From Mesorhizobium huakuii (GTDB taxonomy: Bacteria > Pseudomonadota > Alphaproteobacteria > Rhizobiales > Rhizobiaceae), in the NCBI RefSeq assembly GCF_030160235.1, contig NZ_BSNY01000055.1:62001-126000 (forward strand): 64,000 bases of DNA. Direction: 5' to 3'. A program made the translations under genes and the position numbers. Below are positions 28,197 to 36,581 of this stretch, piece by piece (the first letter of the stretch is position 1; each line of letters opens with the position of its first letter). The notes under the pieces are model-generated. The model was not told the origin of the DNA. It saw only the letters and a list, made by a program, of their open reading frames with translations, and did no database searches.

Positions 28197-29456
28197 TCAT
28201 CGCTCCTGGGCGTTATGCGCGGCCTGCAGACTGTCTTGTGAAACGTCCCGGATGCGCCAGGGCTGCCCTGCGTCAGCGGCTGTCGTCTCACGCACCTCGC
28301 GCTGCGTCGACAGGCGAAGAACTGCCGCAAGACGGTTTCCCAGCGAGACGCCCGGCTTTTCGACCACAAGATGCGCGACCAGCGCCATGAGGACCAGAAG
28401 CACCATCGCAATCAACATCACGAGCCAATATTGGGCGGCGTTGTCCATGGCGAAGGCCCGCAGGGGCGCGATGGAGAATGTCGAGACGAAGGCAAGCCCT
28501 TGCAAGAGATAGATGCCAAAGCTGATCTCACCCAGCCGCACTGAGCGGGAGGCCGTCAGCAGACCGAAGAAATCAGCGCCCGTCACGACCAGGAAGAAGG
28601 TGGCAATACACAGCAGCATCGGCCCCGGCGCATAGGCGGTCTTATAGATGACGAAGATACCCACCAGCATCGCCAGGGCGACGGCGGACAAGGCGTGCCG
28701 ATGCCATTTCACCAGCAGGCCGTGTGCTTCAAGCGTTGCGCACAACATTCCGCCCGCGAAAAGTCCCAGATAGCCGTAGGCGGGGCTGCCTCCGTTCACT
28801 GACATGAGAATTGAAAAAGCCAGGAGAACGACTGGCAAGCCTATGCGGGCCACCGGATGCCGGCTGAATATCGCCGCGATCGGCAGGCTGAAATAGAACA
28901 GCCATTCATAGGGCAAGGTCCAGGTTACGCAGGCCAATACGCAGATGCGGGAACTCGAAAGCGGAACGTAGCCGAAGACACCGAACAGCAGATTGAAAAA
29001 TGCCCGCTCGTAAGTCGCGAAGGCCGAATAGTCGATCGCGCCATCGGCGACCTCCAAAGCCATCGCCGTGCCGACGGCCACAACATAGAGAGGCCCGATC
29101 CTGAAAGCCCGCTTGAGCAACAGCGTCGGAAAATCCACGGGGGACTTTGCCGACAGCAGTTTCCCCCAGAACAGATAGGCCGAGATGATGAAGAACAAGG
29201 ATACGCCCACCTGTCCCAGCGGGCCATAGAAAGCCGATGGCGGATACTTCCATGCGCCGGTCACCAGCATTTCATGGTAGATGACGGCGTGGTGAAGCAC
29301 GACGGCAAGCGCCAGATAGCCTCGCATTCCGTCTATTGCCCGCACCCTGGAGGAGTTCGATCCGAAACCTACCCGCTGAAACAGCGGCATGCCCGCAAGC
29401 GGCCAAAGCAGCGCGACGACCACAAAAGCGGGCCAGATGTCATAAAGTCCAACCAC
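28197..29456 (-). CDS. Membrane acyltransferase (acyltransferase 3 / OafA-like)
   Basis: 419 residues, about ten membrane spans, beginning with the family hallmark RAIDGMRGYLALAVVLHHAVIYH. The Arg and His of that region belong to the acyl-transfer site. Other family features are a GQVGVSLFFIISAYLFW span and RAFRIGPLYV. These enzymes O-acylate surface polysaccharides or Nod-factor-like glycans in the inner membrane. The start is taken as GTG at 29454-29456 because GGAG lies 6 bases upstream; the ATG 35 codons earlier (29561) has no ribosome site and adds a non-hydrophobic leader. No polysaccharide genes are adjacent, so it may be an accessory, horizontally acquired gene. Confidence 0.85.
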   Translation of the reverse strand: MVGLYDIWPAFVVVALLWPLAGMPLFQRVGFGSNSSRVRAIDGMRGYLALAVVLHHAVIYHEMLVTGAWKYPPSAFYGPLGQVGVSLFFIISAYLFWGKLLSAKSPVDFPTLLLKRAFRIGPLYVVAVGTAMALEVADGAIDYSAFATYERAFFNLLFGVFGYVPLSSSRICVLACVTWTLPYEWLFYFSLPIAAIFSRHPVARIGLPVVLLAFSILMSVNGGSPAYGYLGLFAGGMLCATLEAHGLLVKWHRHALSAVALAMLVGIFVIYKTAYAPGPMLLCIATFFLVVTGADFFGLLTASRSVRLGEISFGIYLLQGLAFVSTFSIAPLRAFAMDNAAQYWLVMLIAMVLLVLMALVAHLVVEKPGVSLGNRLAAVLRLSTQREVRETTAADAGQPWRIRDVSQDSLQAAHNAQER

Positions 29457-29793
29457 GATTGCTCCGAGCCGATGCGCACAGCGCGCTGAGTCGCGTTGTT
29501 GGACTATGCAACCTTGCCCGGAGCCGGCACAAGCGCTCGCCACCATCCGCCAACCGAACAATCATTGGCCCTGCGAAGACTTGTCGAGCAAAAGGCCGTG
29601 CACAATGCGCAGCGCTTACTGGTCGCCGCGCTTACTTCGGCATGGTTACTGCGGTGCTGGAGCGGGAATTGTGGAGGCGGAAGACGGTGACGACAACCAG
29701 TATGGAGAAGATCACAATCTCAGTGACTGCGCCGACCGTGGCGCACACGGCGCTACTCCTGAGCCGAACGAATCCCAAATCATGTAGACCAAA
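29457..29793. other. Gene-free stretch with a 14-bp tandem direct repeat
   Basis: 337 bp in which I can support no gene. Short frames exist but have neither ribosome sites nor coding-like sequence. At 29775-29802 the 14-mer CCAAATCATGTAGA is present twice in direct tandem; the second copy runs into the end of the following minus-strand gene and contains its stop codon. Confidence 0.6.
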
Positions 29794-30012
29794 TCATGTA
29801 GAATTGGAGTTCGCGAGTGGATCGATCTTCGTCAGGCGCTCTCTGGCCTCGATGACACGCCGCTGAGCGGCTCTTATCCTGCCGCAGAGCGCAATATTGA
29901 TTCCCACCCCGCAATCTTCGTCCAGCATTTCCTTGGCGCGCCTGAGGGTGACCTCCGCCCGCTTGACTCGCTGTCTGGCCTTGGCCAGTTCCAAGATCAT
30001 GAGATCGGCCAT
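29794..30012 (-). CDS. Small coiled-coil-like protein, unknown
   Basis: A 72-residue frame starting MADLMILELAKARQRVKRAE, with a heptad-like Ala/Leu/Arg/Glu pattern in two helical segments separated by a Cys-Gly-containing turn. An alternative start is ATG 30048 (12 more residues). Neither start has a strong ribosome site. The stop codon lies inside the second copy of a 14-bp tandem repeat, so the 3' end may have been altered. I recognise no family. Confidence 0.5.
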   Translation of the reverse strand: MADLMILELAKARQRVKRAEVTLRRAKEMLDEDCGVGINIALCGRIRAAQRRVIEARERLTKIDPLANSNST

Positions 30013-30166
30013 CGCACCGCGCCCGTTATGCTCCAGGGTGTACATCATGAAGTGCTAACTCATAACGTAGCGGATCGTTCCCCTTAAGGCCTTGGGGGTA
30101 CCCTCTAGGTCGCAGACCCTTGGATCGCTTGTGGCTGACACCGAGATCAATCAGCGATTGGAACGC

Positions 30167-30256
30167 TGGCGGAGAGAGCGGGATTCGAACCCGCGTTACG
30201 GTCTCCCGTAAACACACTTTCCAGGCGTGCGCCTTCAACCACTCGGCCACCTCTCC
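30167..30256 (-). tRNA. tRNA-Ser, anticodon GGA
   Basis: On the minus strand the 5' end GGAGAGG (30256-30250) pairs with TCTCTCC before the discriminator G at 30170, and CCA (30169-30167) is encoded. The D arm, the anticodon loop CTGGAAA with anticodon GGA, a long variable arm (GTTTACGGGAGACCGTAAC region) typical of class II tRNAs, and the T arm with GGTTCGAATCC are all present. It reads UCC/UCU serine codons. Confidence 0.97.
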
Positions 30257-30624
30257 GTCCTTGCCTTCGCGCCAGCCGGTTTCGCCGCGCGGGTTGGGGA
30301 GATGCATCTCCTTGGGGGCGCGGCGCGGAGTGTCCGCGCCATGGACGCCGCCCAACCAGCGGACATCCTTCCCCGGCACCTGAGCCGTCGAAGCAACAGG
30401 CGCGGGGCTCATCTAGTCGATCCCGCGCCGAATGCCAAGCCATAACGGCACTCTATTCGCTTTGCCGGCCACATGGCGGTTCGCGATGCGGTCGCCGCAC
30501 CGGTTTCCGGGGGCGCCGGCGCCGAATGATGTGCACAGGCAAGGCCGCAAGAGCCGCCGCGCTTGACTTCGCCGCCGGCCGCCTGTCGAGTGAGGCAGAG
30601 GCTTTGCGGGGGCATAGTCCGGAC
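30257..30624. other. Gene-free stretch upstream of the tRNA-Ser gene
   Basis: 368 bp with no supported gene. It must hold the tRNA-Ser promoter (minus strand) and the promoter of the following membrane-protein gene. The only structure I see is a perfect 8-bp inverted repeat, GGCGCGGA-GTG-TCCGCGCC, at 30322-30340. Confidence 0.5.
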
Positions 30625-31344
30625 ATGACATCGAGCAGCGAACAACCGGACAAAGGGCAGGCGCCGGCGGGCCGCCCGGGCGGCGACCTTTTTTACGTCC
30701 CGGTGGGCTGGCTCATCTTCGTCATGGTGTGGTCGGTCTATGGCCTGGCGTCGGCATGGTGGCTGGTCGGCAATTCCGGCCTGCCCGACAAGATCTTCTA
30801 TTTCCTCGTTGGCGGGCTCGTCGCCAATGTCATCACCATCCTGTGGGGGCTTTATCTGCTCGGCCTCGCCTTTGGCCGTTCAGTGCGTTTCCCCCACCAT
30901 TTCACCATCTGGCAGATCGCCACCATCGTCTGGGTGCTGGCGAGACAGGCCTATGTGCTGACCGTGCCGGAATTCGTCTTCTCCGCCAGGAGCCTCGGCA
31001 TCACCGCCATCGAGATCGGCATCGGCCTGCTTTGCATCTACCTGCTGCGCCCCGGTTCCGGCGCCGGGACCGCCTACGCCAGGCAGCAAACCGAAGCGCC
31101 GCCGGTCTTCGTTTCCATCATTGCCGCCTTGCTCGGCATCATTCTCGGCGCCATCATCGGTGCCCTGGTCGGCTTCTTCGCCGGCTCGGTGATCGCCGAT
31201 GTCGCCGAGGTGAGCTGCTTCGAGGGCGGCTGCGGCTATTTCGCCGCCTTCATCGGCCTGGCCGGGCTGGTGGTCGGCGCCATTGCCGGCGGCATTCTCG
31301 CCATCTGGCTCGTCCATCGGCGCAGGCGCAAGCCTGTGGCATAG
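30625..31344 (+). CDS. Integral membrane protein, DUF2569-like N-terminal part
   Basis: 239 residues with about six spans. The first four (about 20-160), including VGGLVANVITILWGLYLLGLAFG and PHHFTIWQIATIVW, resemble DUF2569-type proteins. A polar linker then leads to two Gly-rich spans (about 165-230) with a glycine-zipper pattern (GIILGAIIGALVGFFAGSV, then GLVVGAIAGGILA) and two Cys residues in the loop between them. The function is unknown. The start at 30625 precedes the conserved part; an earlier ATG at 30526 adds a non-conserved-looking segment. Confidence 0.7.
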   Translation: MTSSSEQPDKGQAPAGRPGGDLFYVPVGWLIFVMVWSVYGLASAWWLVGNSGLPDKIFYFLVGGLVANVITILWGLYLLGLAFGRSVRFPHHFTIWQIATIVWVLARQAYVLTVPEFVFSARSLGITAIEIGIGLLCIYLLRPGSGAGTAYARQQTEAPPVFVSIIAALLGIILGAIIGALVGFFAGSVIADVAEVSCFEGGCGYFAAFIGLAGLVVGAIAGGILAIWLVHRRRRKPVA

Positions 31345-31477
31345 GGACGGAGAAGCGCGGGCCTTCAAATTCGCGTATCGCGGTTGCGGGCGGGCCAGAC
31401 AAATTCTATTTCTCGTTTCGGGACACGTGCCGGAGATTCCTTGGGAAAGCACCAGGATCGGCCGGGGGAGAACCTGG

Positions 31478-31801
31478 ATGTTTCGCTTCATTTTCCGCCT
31501 TGCCGCGATGGTCGCGCTGTCGGTCTCCGTCATCATGGCGGTGATCGACACGACGCGCACGGTGGCGGCTTCGGCGCTTGTGCTGACCCCGCTCAACGCC
31601 AGCTGGCTGGCGGTCTCGCCGGACACGCGGGCGGCCTTCGAAACCTTTGTCCGCGCCAAGGCCAGTCCGCTTTTGTGGGATGGCGTCATCGCTCGGGTGC
31701 TCGACCAGCCGGGATTTGCCGTGTTCGCGGTGCTGGCCTTCCTGCTCTACGCCATCGGCTACAGGCGCCAGCGGCGCACCGGCCAATTCGCCGCCAACTG
31801 A
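31478..31801 (+). CDS. Small two-span membrane protein, unknown
   Basis: A 107-residue protein with a span at about 5-25 (FRLAAMVALSVSVIMAVIDTTRTVAAS), a polar middle and a second span at about 80-97 before a basic tail. The GGGGGAG ribosome site lies 8 bases upstream of ATG 31478. I recall conserved rhizobial proteins of this build, but no function is known. It stands between the preceding membrane-protein gene and the BMP gene. Confidence 0.7.
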   Translation: MFRFIFRLAAMVALSVSVIMAVIDTTRTVAASALVLTPLNASWLAVSPDTRAAFETFVRAKASPLLWDGVIARVLDQPGFAVFAVLAFLLYAIGYRRQRRTGQFAAN

Positions 31802-31870
31802 TCGGCAAAGGCCGCTCGGCAAAGATCGAGCTGCGGCGCGGGCTGCCCCTGGCACGCTTTTCCAAAAGGT

Positions 31871-31891
31871 CAAAATTCCGCGTGAATTTTG
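31871..31891. repeat. Short inverted repeat upstream of the BMP gene
   Basis: CAAAATTC-CGCGT-GAATTTTG: perfect 8-bp arms at 31871-31878 and 31884-31891, 130 bp before the BMP start. It could be an operator for the nucleoside importer, a weak terminator of the upstream gene, or a piece of a dispersed repeat; the sequence alone does not decide. Confidence 0.4.
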
Positions 31892-32020
31892 TTTCGGGCC
31901 GTGCCAGATTGCCGCCGAGCGGGAGGGGAATACACTCCTGGCTGACGTCGCATGCCTGCCGCAGAACCGGGCAGGCAGGCGGGGCGTAACGGAAAAAATA
32001 ACCGACAGGGTGTGGATCAC

Positions 32021-33010
32021 ATGAAACGTATCGTTCTCGGCCTCCTGGCCGCAACCGCAATGGTTCTTCCGGCTTTCGCCGCGGATGTCCAGCCGGCCAT
32101 CCTCTATGATCTGGGCGGCAAGTTCGACAAATCCTTCAACGAGGCTGCCTTCCATGGCGCCGAGAAGTTCAAGACCGAGACCGGCACGCCCTATGTCGAG
32201 TTCGAAGTGTCCAACGCCTCGCAGCGCGAGCAGGCGCTGCGCCGCTTCGCCGAGGACGGCCACAACCCGATCGTCATGGCCGGCTTCGCCTGGGAGGATG
32301 CGCTGAAGAAGGTCGCGGCCGAATATCCCGATCTCAACTTCGCCATCATCGACGACGCCGTCGACCTGCCCAATGTCCGCTCGCTGGTGTTCAAGGAGAA
32401 TGAAGGCTCCTACCTCGTCGGCATCATGGCCGCGATGGCATCGAAGTCGAAGAAGGTCTCCTTCATCGGCGGCATGGACATCCCGCTCATCCGCAAGTTC
32501 GAATGCGGCTATGTCGGCGGTGCCAAGTCGGCCGGCGCGACCGACGTCATCCAGAACATGACCGGCGACACGCCGGCTGCCTGGAACGATCCGGCCAAGG
32601 GCGGCGAAATCGCCAAGACGCAGATCGACCAGGGCTCCGACGTGGTCTACGCCGCGGCCGGCGGCACCGGCGTCGGCGTGCTGCAGGCGGCGGCTGATGC
32701 CGGCAAGCTCGGCATCGGCGTCGATTCCAACCAGAACGGCCTGCAGCCCGGCAAGGTGCTGACCTCGATGATGAAGCGCGTCGACGTTGCCGTCTACACC
32801 GCCTTCATGGATGGAAAGAACGGCACCTTCAAGGGTGGCGTCGAGAATCTCGGCCTCAAGGAAGGCGGCGTCGACTACGCCATGGACGACAACAACAAGG
32901 CGCTGGTGACCGACGAGATGAAGGCTGCCGTGGAAAAGGCCAAGGCCGACATCATCGCCGGCAAGATCCAGGTGCACGACTACACGACCGACAACGCCTG
33001 CCCCTATTGA
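32021..33010 (+). CDS. BMP-family ABC transporter substrate-binding protein (nucleoside uptake)
   Basis: 329 residues with a signal peptide (MKRIVLGLLAATAMVLPAFA). The mature protein has the BMP/PnrA fold: ILYDLGGKFDKSFNEAAFHGAEKF at the start, AGFAWEDAL, FIGGMDIPLIRKFECGYVGGA and AAGGTGVGVLQAAADAGKLGIGVDSNQ. PnrA-type proteins bind purine or pyrimidine nucleosides with conserved Asp/Phe/Asn residues (DKSFN). It should feed the ABC ATPase/permease genes at 33912-37553, which sit beside cdd, punA and deoA. Two minus-strand genes separate it from them. A strong terminator follows. Confidence 0.93.
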   Translation: MKRIVLGLLAATAMVLPAFAADVQPAILYDLGGKFDKSFNEAAFHGAEKFKTETGTPYVEFEVSNASQREQALRRFAEDGHNPIVMAGFAWEDALKKVAAEYPDLNFAIIDDAVDLPNVRSLVFKENEGSYLVGIMAAMASKSKKVSFIGGMDIPLIRKFECGYVGGAKSAGATDVIQNMTGDTPAAWNDPAKGGEIAKTQIDQGSDVVYAAAGGTGVGVLQAAADAGKLGIGVDSNQNGLQPGKVLTSMMKRVDVAVYTAFMDGKNGTFKGGVENLGLKEGGVDYAMDDNNKALVTDEMKAAVEKAKADIIAGKIQVHDYTTDNACPY

Positions 33011-33030
33011 TCGGCAGACACCGATTTGCG

Positions 33031-33058
33031 AACCGCCGGGTGAAAACCCGGCGGTTTT
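33031..33058. terminator. Intrinsic terminator after the BMP gene
   Basis: AACCGCCGGGT-GAAA-ACCCGGCGGTT: a perfect 11-bp stem with a GAAA loop (33031-33056) followed by TT. It lies 20 bp after the BMP stop and 9 bp before the convergent anti-sigma-like gene ends, so it can act on both strands. Confidence 0.85.
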
Positions 33059-33066
33059 GCGTTGGC

Positions 33067-33465
33067 CTATAGTTTTCCGACGAAATAGCCGAGCGCGAAC
33101 ACCGCGATCAGCACGATAGCGATGACGGCGCCGCGCCGGCCGCCAAGTGAATGCACGCCAACGCCGTATGGTGACCGGGACAGGCTTCGGATCACGGTTC
33201 GCGGTTTGGCATCATTGCCGAGCCCAACGCTGCGCATCTGTGGCAATTCGGCGAGGCGTTGCGTAACCAGCGCCCAATGATTGGCAGGCAAGGCAGGTTT
33301 CTCGGCGCGGTCGAAAATATGCATGCGTTCGGCAAGCTGCAGCACCGCGTCACGGAAGGCAGGGTCTATCTCCAGATCGCGCTCGGCCCGTTCGCGATCG
33401 GTATCGTTCATCAGGCCGAGCACGTAGTCGCCGGCTCGCGCGATACGATCCCTTTCACCGACCAT
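33067..33465 (-). CDS. Anti-sigma-factor-like single-span membrane protein
   Basis: 132 residues. The N-terminal half (RAGDYVLGLMNDTDRERAERDLEIDPAFRDAVLQLAERM) resembles the zinc-less anti-sigma domain of RskA/ChrR-type regulators (YxLGxMxxxERxxxExxLxxDPxxxxxV). A C-terminal membrane span (about 110-130) follows a basic, flexible linker. No sigma-factor gene is next to it, so the partner is unknown or the gene is an orphan. It lies 22 bp downstream of slyX on the minus strand, inside the nucleoside-transporter region. Confidence 0.65.
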   Translation of the reverse strand: MVGERDRIARAGDYVLGLMNDTDRERAERDLEIDPAFRDAVLQLAERMHIFDRAEKPALPANHWALVTQRLAELPQMRSVGLGNDAKPRTVIRSLSRSPYGVGVHSLGGRRGAVIAIVLIAVFALGYFVGKL

Positions 33466-33487
33466 GGCTTGTACCCTCCCCTCGTCC

Positions 33488-33697
33488 TCACCAATGCGGC
33501 GGCTTGGTCACCGGCACGTCGGGCGCCGCCTGCTCCTCCAGCGCCAGGAAGCGATCGGTCAGCGCGTCGAGCTTGCGCTGCATGCGCTCGATCACCGTCC
33601 ACTGCTCGGCGATCTGTCCCGACAGTTCCTCGATGGTCCTTTCCTGCTCGGCGGCGCGGATTTCCAGCGTCGTCAGCCGGTCGGCGGGCATGATCAT
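33488..33697 (-). CDS. slyX: SlyX-family coiled-coil protein
   Basis: A 69-residue protein: ADRLTTLEIRAAEQERTIEE, then LSGQIAEQWTVIERMQRKLD and a Pro-rich PPHW end. This is the SlyX pattern (an N-terminal coiled coil with leucine/isoleucine heptads and the terminal PPHY/W). The function of SlyX is unclear. Start 33697 has AGGGA 6 bases upstream; ATG 33691 is also possible. It is divergent from the ABC ATPase gene, 214 bp away. Confidence 0.85.
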   Translation of the reverse strand: MIMPADRLTTLEIRAAEQERTIEELSGQIAEQWTVIERMQRKLDALTDRFLALEEQAAPDVPVTKPPHW

Positions 33698-33911
33698 TCG
33701 CAGTCCCTGAACTTGCACCACAATGCCTTGCGTCGTGATGCGATTTCGACGTCGCCATATTAGCGAATATGAAGCCTGCGGACACGTTGGAAATTGACAA
33801 GCGCACCGGGATTTGCCGAGAGTGGATACTGCTCCGGCCAATTGGCACGGACGGGGCGTCATGCTAGGCATTTTGACCAAGCGATAAAAAAATAAGAGTG
33901 GGACTGGCTGC

Positions 33912-35444
33912 ATGGCGCAAGCCGCAATCGAACTGATCGGCATCAACAAGAGTTTTGGCGCCGTGCGCGCAAACCGCGACATCAATCTGGAGATCGCGCG
34001 CGGCACCATCCACGGTATCGTCGGCGAGAACGGCGCCGGCAAGTCGACGCTGATGTCGATCCTCTACGGCTTCTACCAGGCCGACAGCGGCGAAATCCGC
34101 GTCGGCGGCAAGCCGGCATCGATCAAGACCCCCAATGACGCGATCGCGCTCGGCATCGGCATGGTGCACCAGCATTTCATGCTGGTCGACAATTTCTCGG
34201 TGCTGGAAAACATCATTCTCGGCGCCGAAAGCGATGCGCTCTTGAAAAGCAGCATCGCCAAGGCACGCTCCGAACTCGACCGCCTCGAAAGGGAGTATGG
34301 GCTCGAAGTCGACCCCGACGCCATCATCGAGGAACTGCCGGTCGGCCTGCAGCAGCGCGTCGAAATCCTCAAGGCGCTCTATCGCGGCGCCGAGATCCTC
34401 ATTCTCGACGAGCCGACGGGCGTCTTGACGCCGGCCGAGGCCGACCACCTCTTCCGCATCCTCAAGCAATTGAAGGAACAGGGTAAGACGGTGGTGCTGA
34501 TCACCCACAAGCTGCGCGAGATCATGGCCATCACCGACAATGTCTCGGTCATGCGCCAGGGCACGATGGTGGCGACGCGCGAAACCAGCAAGACGACGGT
34601 GGGCGAACTGGCCGAACTGATGGTCGGGCGCCGGGTGCTTCTGAGGGTCGAAAAGGGCGAAGCGGAAGCCGGCGCCGTCAAGCTCGCGGTCAAGAACCTG
34701 ACGGTGAAGGATTCGCGCGGCGTCACCATGGTCGACGACATCTCTTTCGACCTGCGCGCCGGCGAGATCGTCGGCATTGCTGGCGTCGCCGGCAACGGCC
34801 AATCCGAACTTCTCGAGGCGATTTCCGGCATCAGGCATGCCGTTTCAGGCTCGGTCATGCTCGACGGCAAGCCGATCGACCTGACGGGTGCCGCCGATCC
34901 CGGCGAATTGCGCGACCGAGGGCTGGCGCACGTGCCGGAGGACCGGCACCATGTCGGGCTGGTGCTGGCCTTCGAGGAGAACGAGAATTCCATCCTCGGC
35001 TATCACGACGACCCCCGCTATCTCAAAGGGCCATTCCTCAACGTCGATGCCATCATGGCCGACGCCAAGGACAAGATCGAGAAATACGATATCCGGCCCG
35101 GCAATCCGCGCCTGAAGACGGCGAACTTCTCCGGCGGCAACCAGCAGAAGATCGTTCTGGCGCGGGAGATGGAGCAGGATCCAGGCGTGCTGATCGTCGG
35201 CCAGCCGACGCGCGGCGTCGATGTCGGCGCCATCGAATTCATCCACAAGCGCCTGATCGCCATGCGCGACCAGGGCAAGGCCGTGCTGGTGGTCTCGGTC
35301 GAGCTCGACGAGATCCGCTCGCTCTCCGACCGCATCCTGGTGATGTTTGCCGGCCGCATCGTCGGGGAGCGCGGTCCGGAAGCGACCGAGGGCGAGCTTG
35401 GCCTGCTGATGGCGGGCGTCGAGCGCCAGGAGGCAGCACTTTGA
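33912..35444 (+). CDS. Nucleoside ABC transporter ATP-binding protein (two NBDs)
   Basis: 510 residues with two ATPase domains in tandem, as in sugar/nucleoside importers. Domain 1 has Walker A GENGAGKSTLMSIL (about 38-51), the Q-loop before MVHQHFML, signature LPVGLQQRVE and Walker B ILILDEPTGVL. Domain 2 has a degenerate Walker A (AGVAGNGQSELLEA), signature FSGGNQQKIVLARE and GQPTRGVDVGAIEFIH, the usual pattern in which only one site hydrolyses ATP. It is the first gene of an operon with two permeases, overlapping the next start (TTGA). Confidence 0.95.
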   Translation: MAQAAIELIGINKSFGAVRANRDINLEIARGTIHGIVGENGAGKSTLMSILYGFYQADSGEIRVGGKPASIKTPNDAIALGIGMVHQHFMLVDNFSVLENIILGAESDALLKSSIAKARSELDRLEREYGLEVDPDAIIEELPVGLQQRVEILKALYRGAEILILDEPTGVLTPAEADHLFRILKQLKEQGKTVVLITHKLREIMAITDNVSVMRQGTMVATRETSKTTVGELAELMVGRRVLLRVEKGEAEAGAVKLAVKNLTVKDSRGVTMVDDISFDLRAGEIVGIAGVAGNGQSELLEAISGIRHAVSGSVMLDGKPIDLTGAADPGELRDRGLAHVPEDRHHVGLVLAFEENENSILGYHDDPRYLKGPFLNVDAIMADAKDKIEKYDIRPGNPRLKTANFSGGNQQKIVLAREMEQDPGVLIVGQPTRGVDVGAIEFIHKRLIAMRDQGKAVLVVSVELDEIRSLSDRILVMFAGRIVGERGPEATEGELGLLMAGVERQEAAL

Positions 35445-36580
35445 GCACGCCATACGCCAAACTGCCGGCCTGGGCCGACTATGGGCTGATCCCGCTGATC
35501 AACCTGGCAGTGGCCTTCATCGTCGCCGGCTTCGTCGTGCTCCTGGTCGGCGAGAACCCGTTCCGCGCCGCCGTCATCCTGGTCGAGGGCGCCTTCGGCA
35601 AGGGGACCGGCATCGCCTTCACCCTCTTCTATGCCACCACCTTCATCTTCACCGGGCTTTCGGTGGCGGTGGCGGCGCATTGCGGCCTGTTCAACATCGG
35701 TACCGAGGGACAGGCCTATATTGCGGGCTTGGGCATCGCCATCGTCTGCCTGTCGTTCGACAGCGTGCTGCCCTGGTGGCTGACATTTCCGATGGCCATC
35801 GTCGCTTCGGCGCTTGTGGGTGCTTTGTGGGCGCTGATCCCCGCCTATCTGCAGGCCAAGCGCGGCTCGCACATCGTCATCACCACCATCATGTTTAACT
35901 TCATCGCCGCCTCGATCATGGTCTATCTGCTGGTCGGACCGCTGAAGCCGGCGGGGTCGCAGGCACCGCAGACCCGCAACTTCCTTGCCGGCGCCGAGCT
36001 GCCGAAACTCAACTGGATCATCGAACTGTTCGGCGCCAAGATCCGCTCGGCGCCGCTCAACGTCACCTTCCTGCTGGCGCTGCTCATGGCCTTCCTGGTC
36101 TGGCTGCTGATCTGGCGCACCAAGCTCGGCTATGAGATGCGCACCTATGGCCATAGCCCCAAGGCGGCGCGCTATGCCGGCATTTCGGAAACCCGCATCA
36201 TCATCACCGCGATGATGATCTCGGGCGCGCTGGCCGGCATGATGGCGCTCAATCCGGTGATGGGCGACCAGCACAATGTCGCGATCGACTTCGTCTCCGG
36301 CGCCGGCTTCGTCGGCATCGCCGTGGCGCTGATGGGGCGCCTGCATCCGGTCGGCATCGTGCTGGCGGCGGTCCTGTTCGGCATGCTCTATCAGGGCGGC
36401 GCCGAACTTGCCTTCGAAATGCCGGCGATCAGCCGCGACATGATCGTCATCATCCAGGGCCTGGTGATCCTGTTCGCCGGCGCGCTCGAACACATGTTCA
36501 GGCCTTACATCCAGGCGCTGTTCGCCTCGTTCAGTCCGAGGTCGGTGGGCATGGAAGCGGTCAAGGGAAAGGGCGCCTGA
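35441..36580 (+). CDS. Nucleoside ABC transporter permease 1
   Basis: 379 residues, about ten spans, of the BPD_transp_2 family used by BMP-type importers: GLFNIGTEGQAYIAGLG in the coupling region and RAGISET-like helices (AARYAGISETRIIITAMMISGALAGMM). It pairs with the second permease as a heterodimer. The start is TTG at 35441, overlapping the ATPase stop as TTGA, with GGAGG 8 bases upstream. An ATG is not available near the conserved N terminus. Confidence 0.94.
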   Translation: MSTPYAKLPAWADYGLIPLINLAVAFIVAGFVVLLVGENPFRAAVILVEGAFGKGTGIAFTLFYATTFIFTGLSVAVAAHCGLFNIGTEGQAYIAGLGIAIVCLSFDSVLPWWLTFPMAIVASALVGALWALIPAYLQAKRGSHIVITTIMFNFIAASIMVYLLVGPLKPAGSQAPQTRNFLAGAELPKLNWIIELFGAKIRSAPLNVTFLLALLMAFLVWLLIWRTKLGYEMRTYGHSPKAARYAGISETRIIITAMMISGALAGMMALNPVMGDQHNVAIDFVSGAGFVGIAVALMGRLHPVGIVLAAVLFGMLYQGGAELAFEMPAISRDMIVIIQGLVILFAGALEHMFRPYIQALFASFSPRSVGMEAVKGKGA

Positions 36581-36581
36581 G

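Noticed and set aside
29336-29866. 176-codon plus-strand frame over the acyltransferase start and the gap
   Set aside because: It has no ribosome site and no coherent protein features, and half of it is antisense to the acyltransferase.
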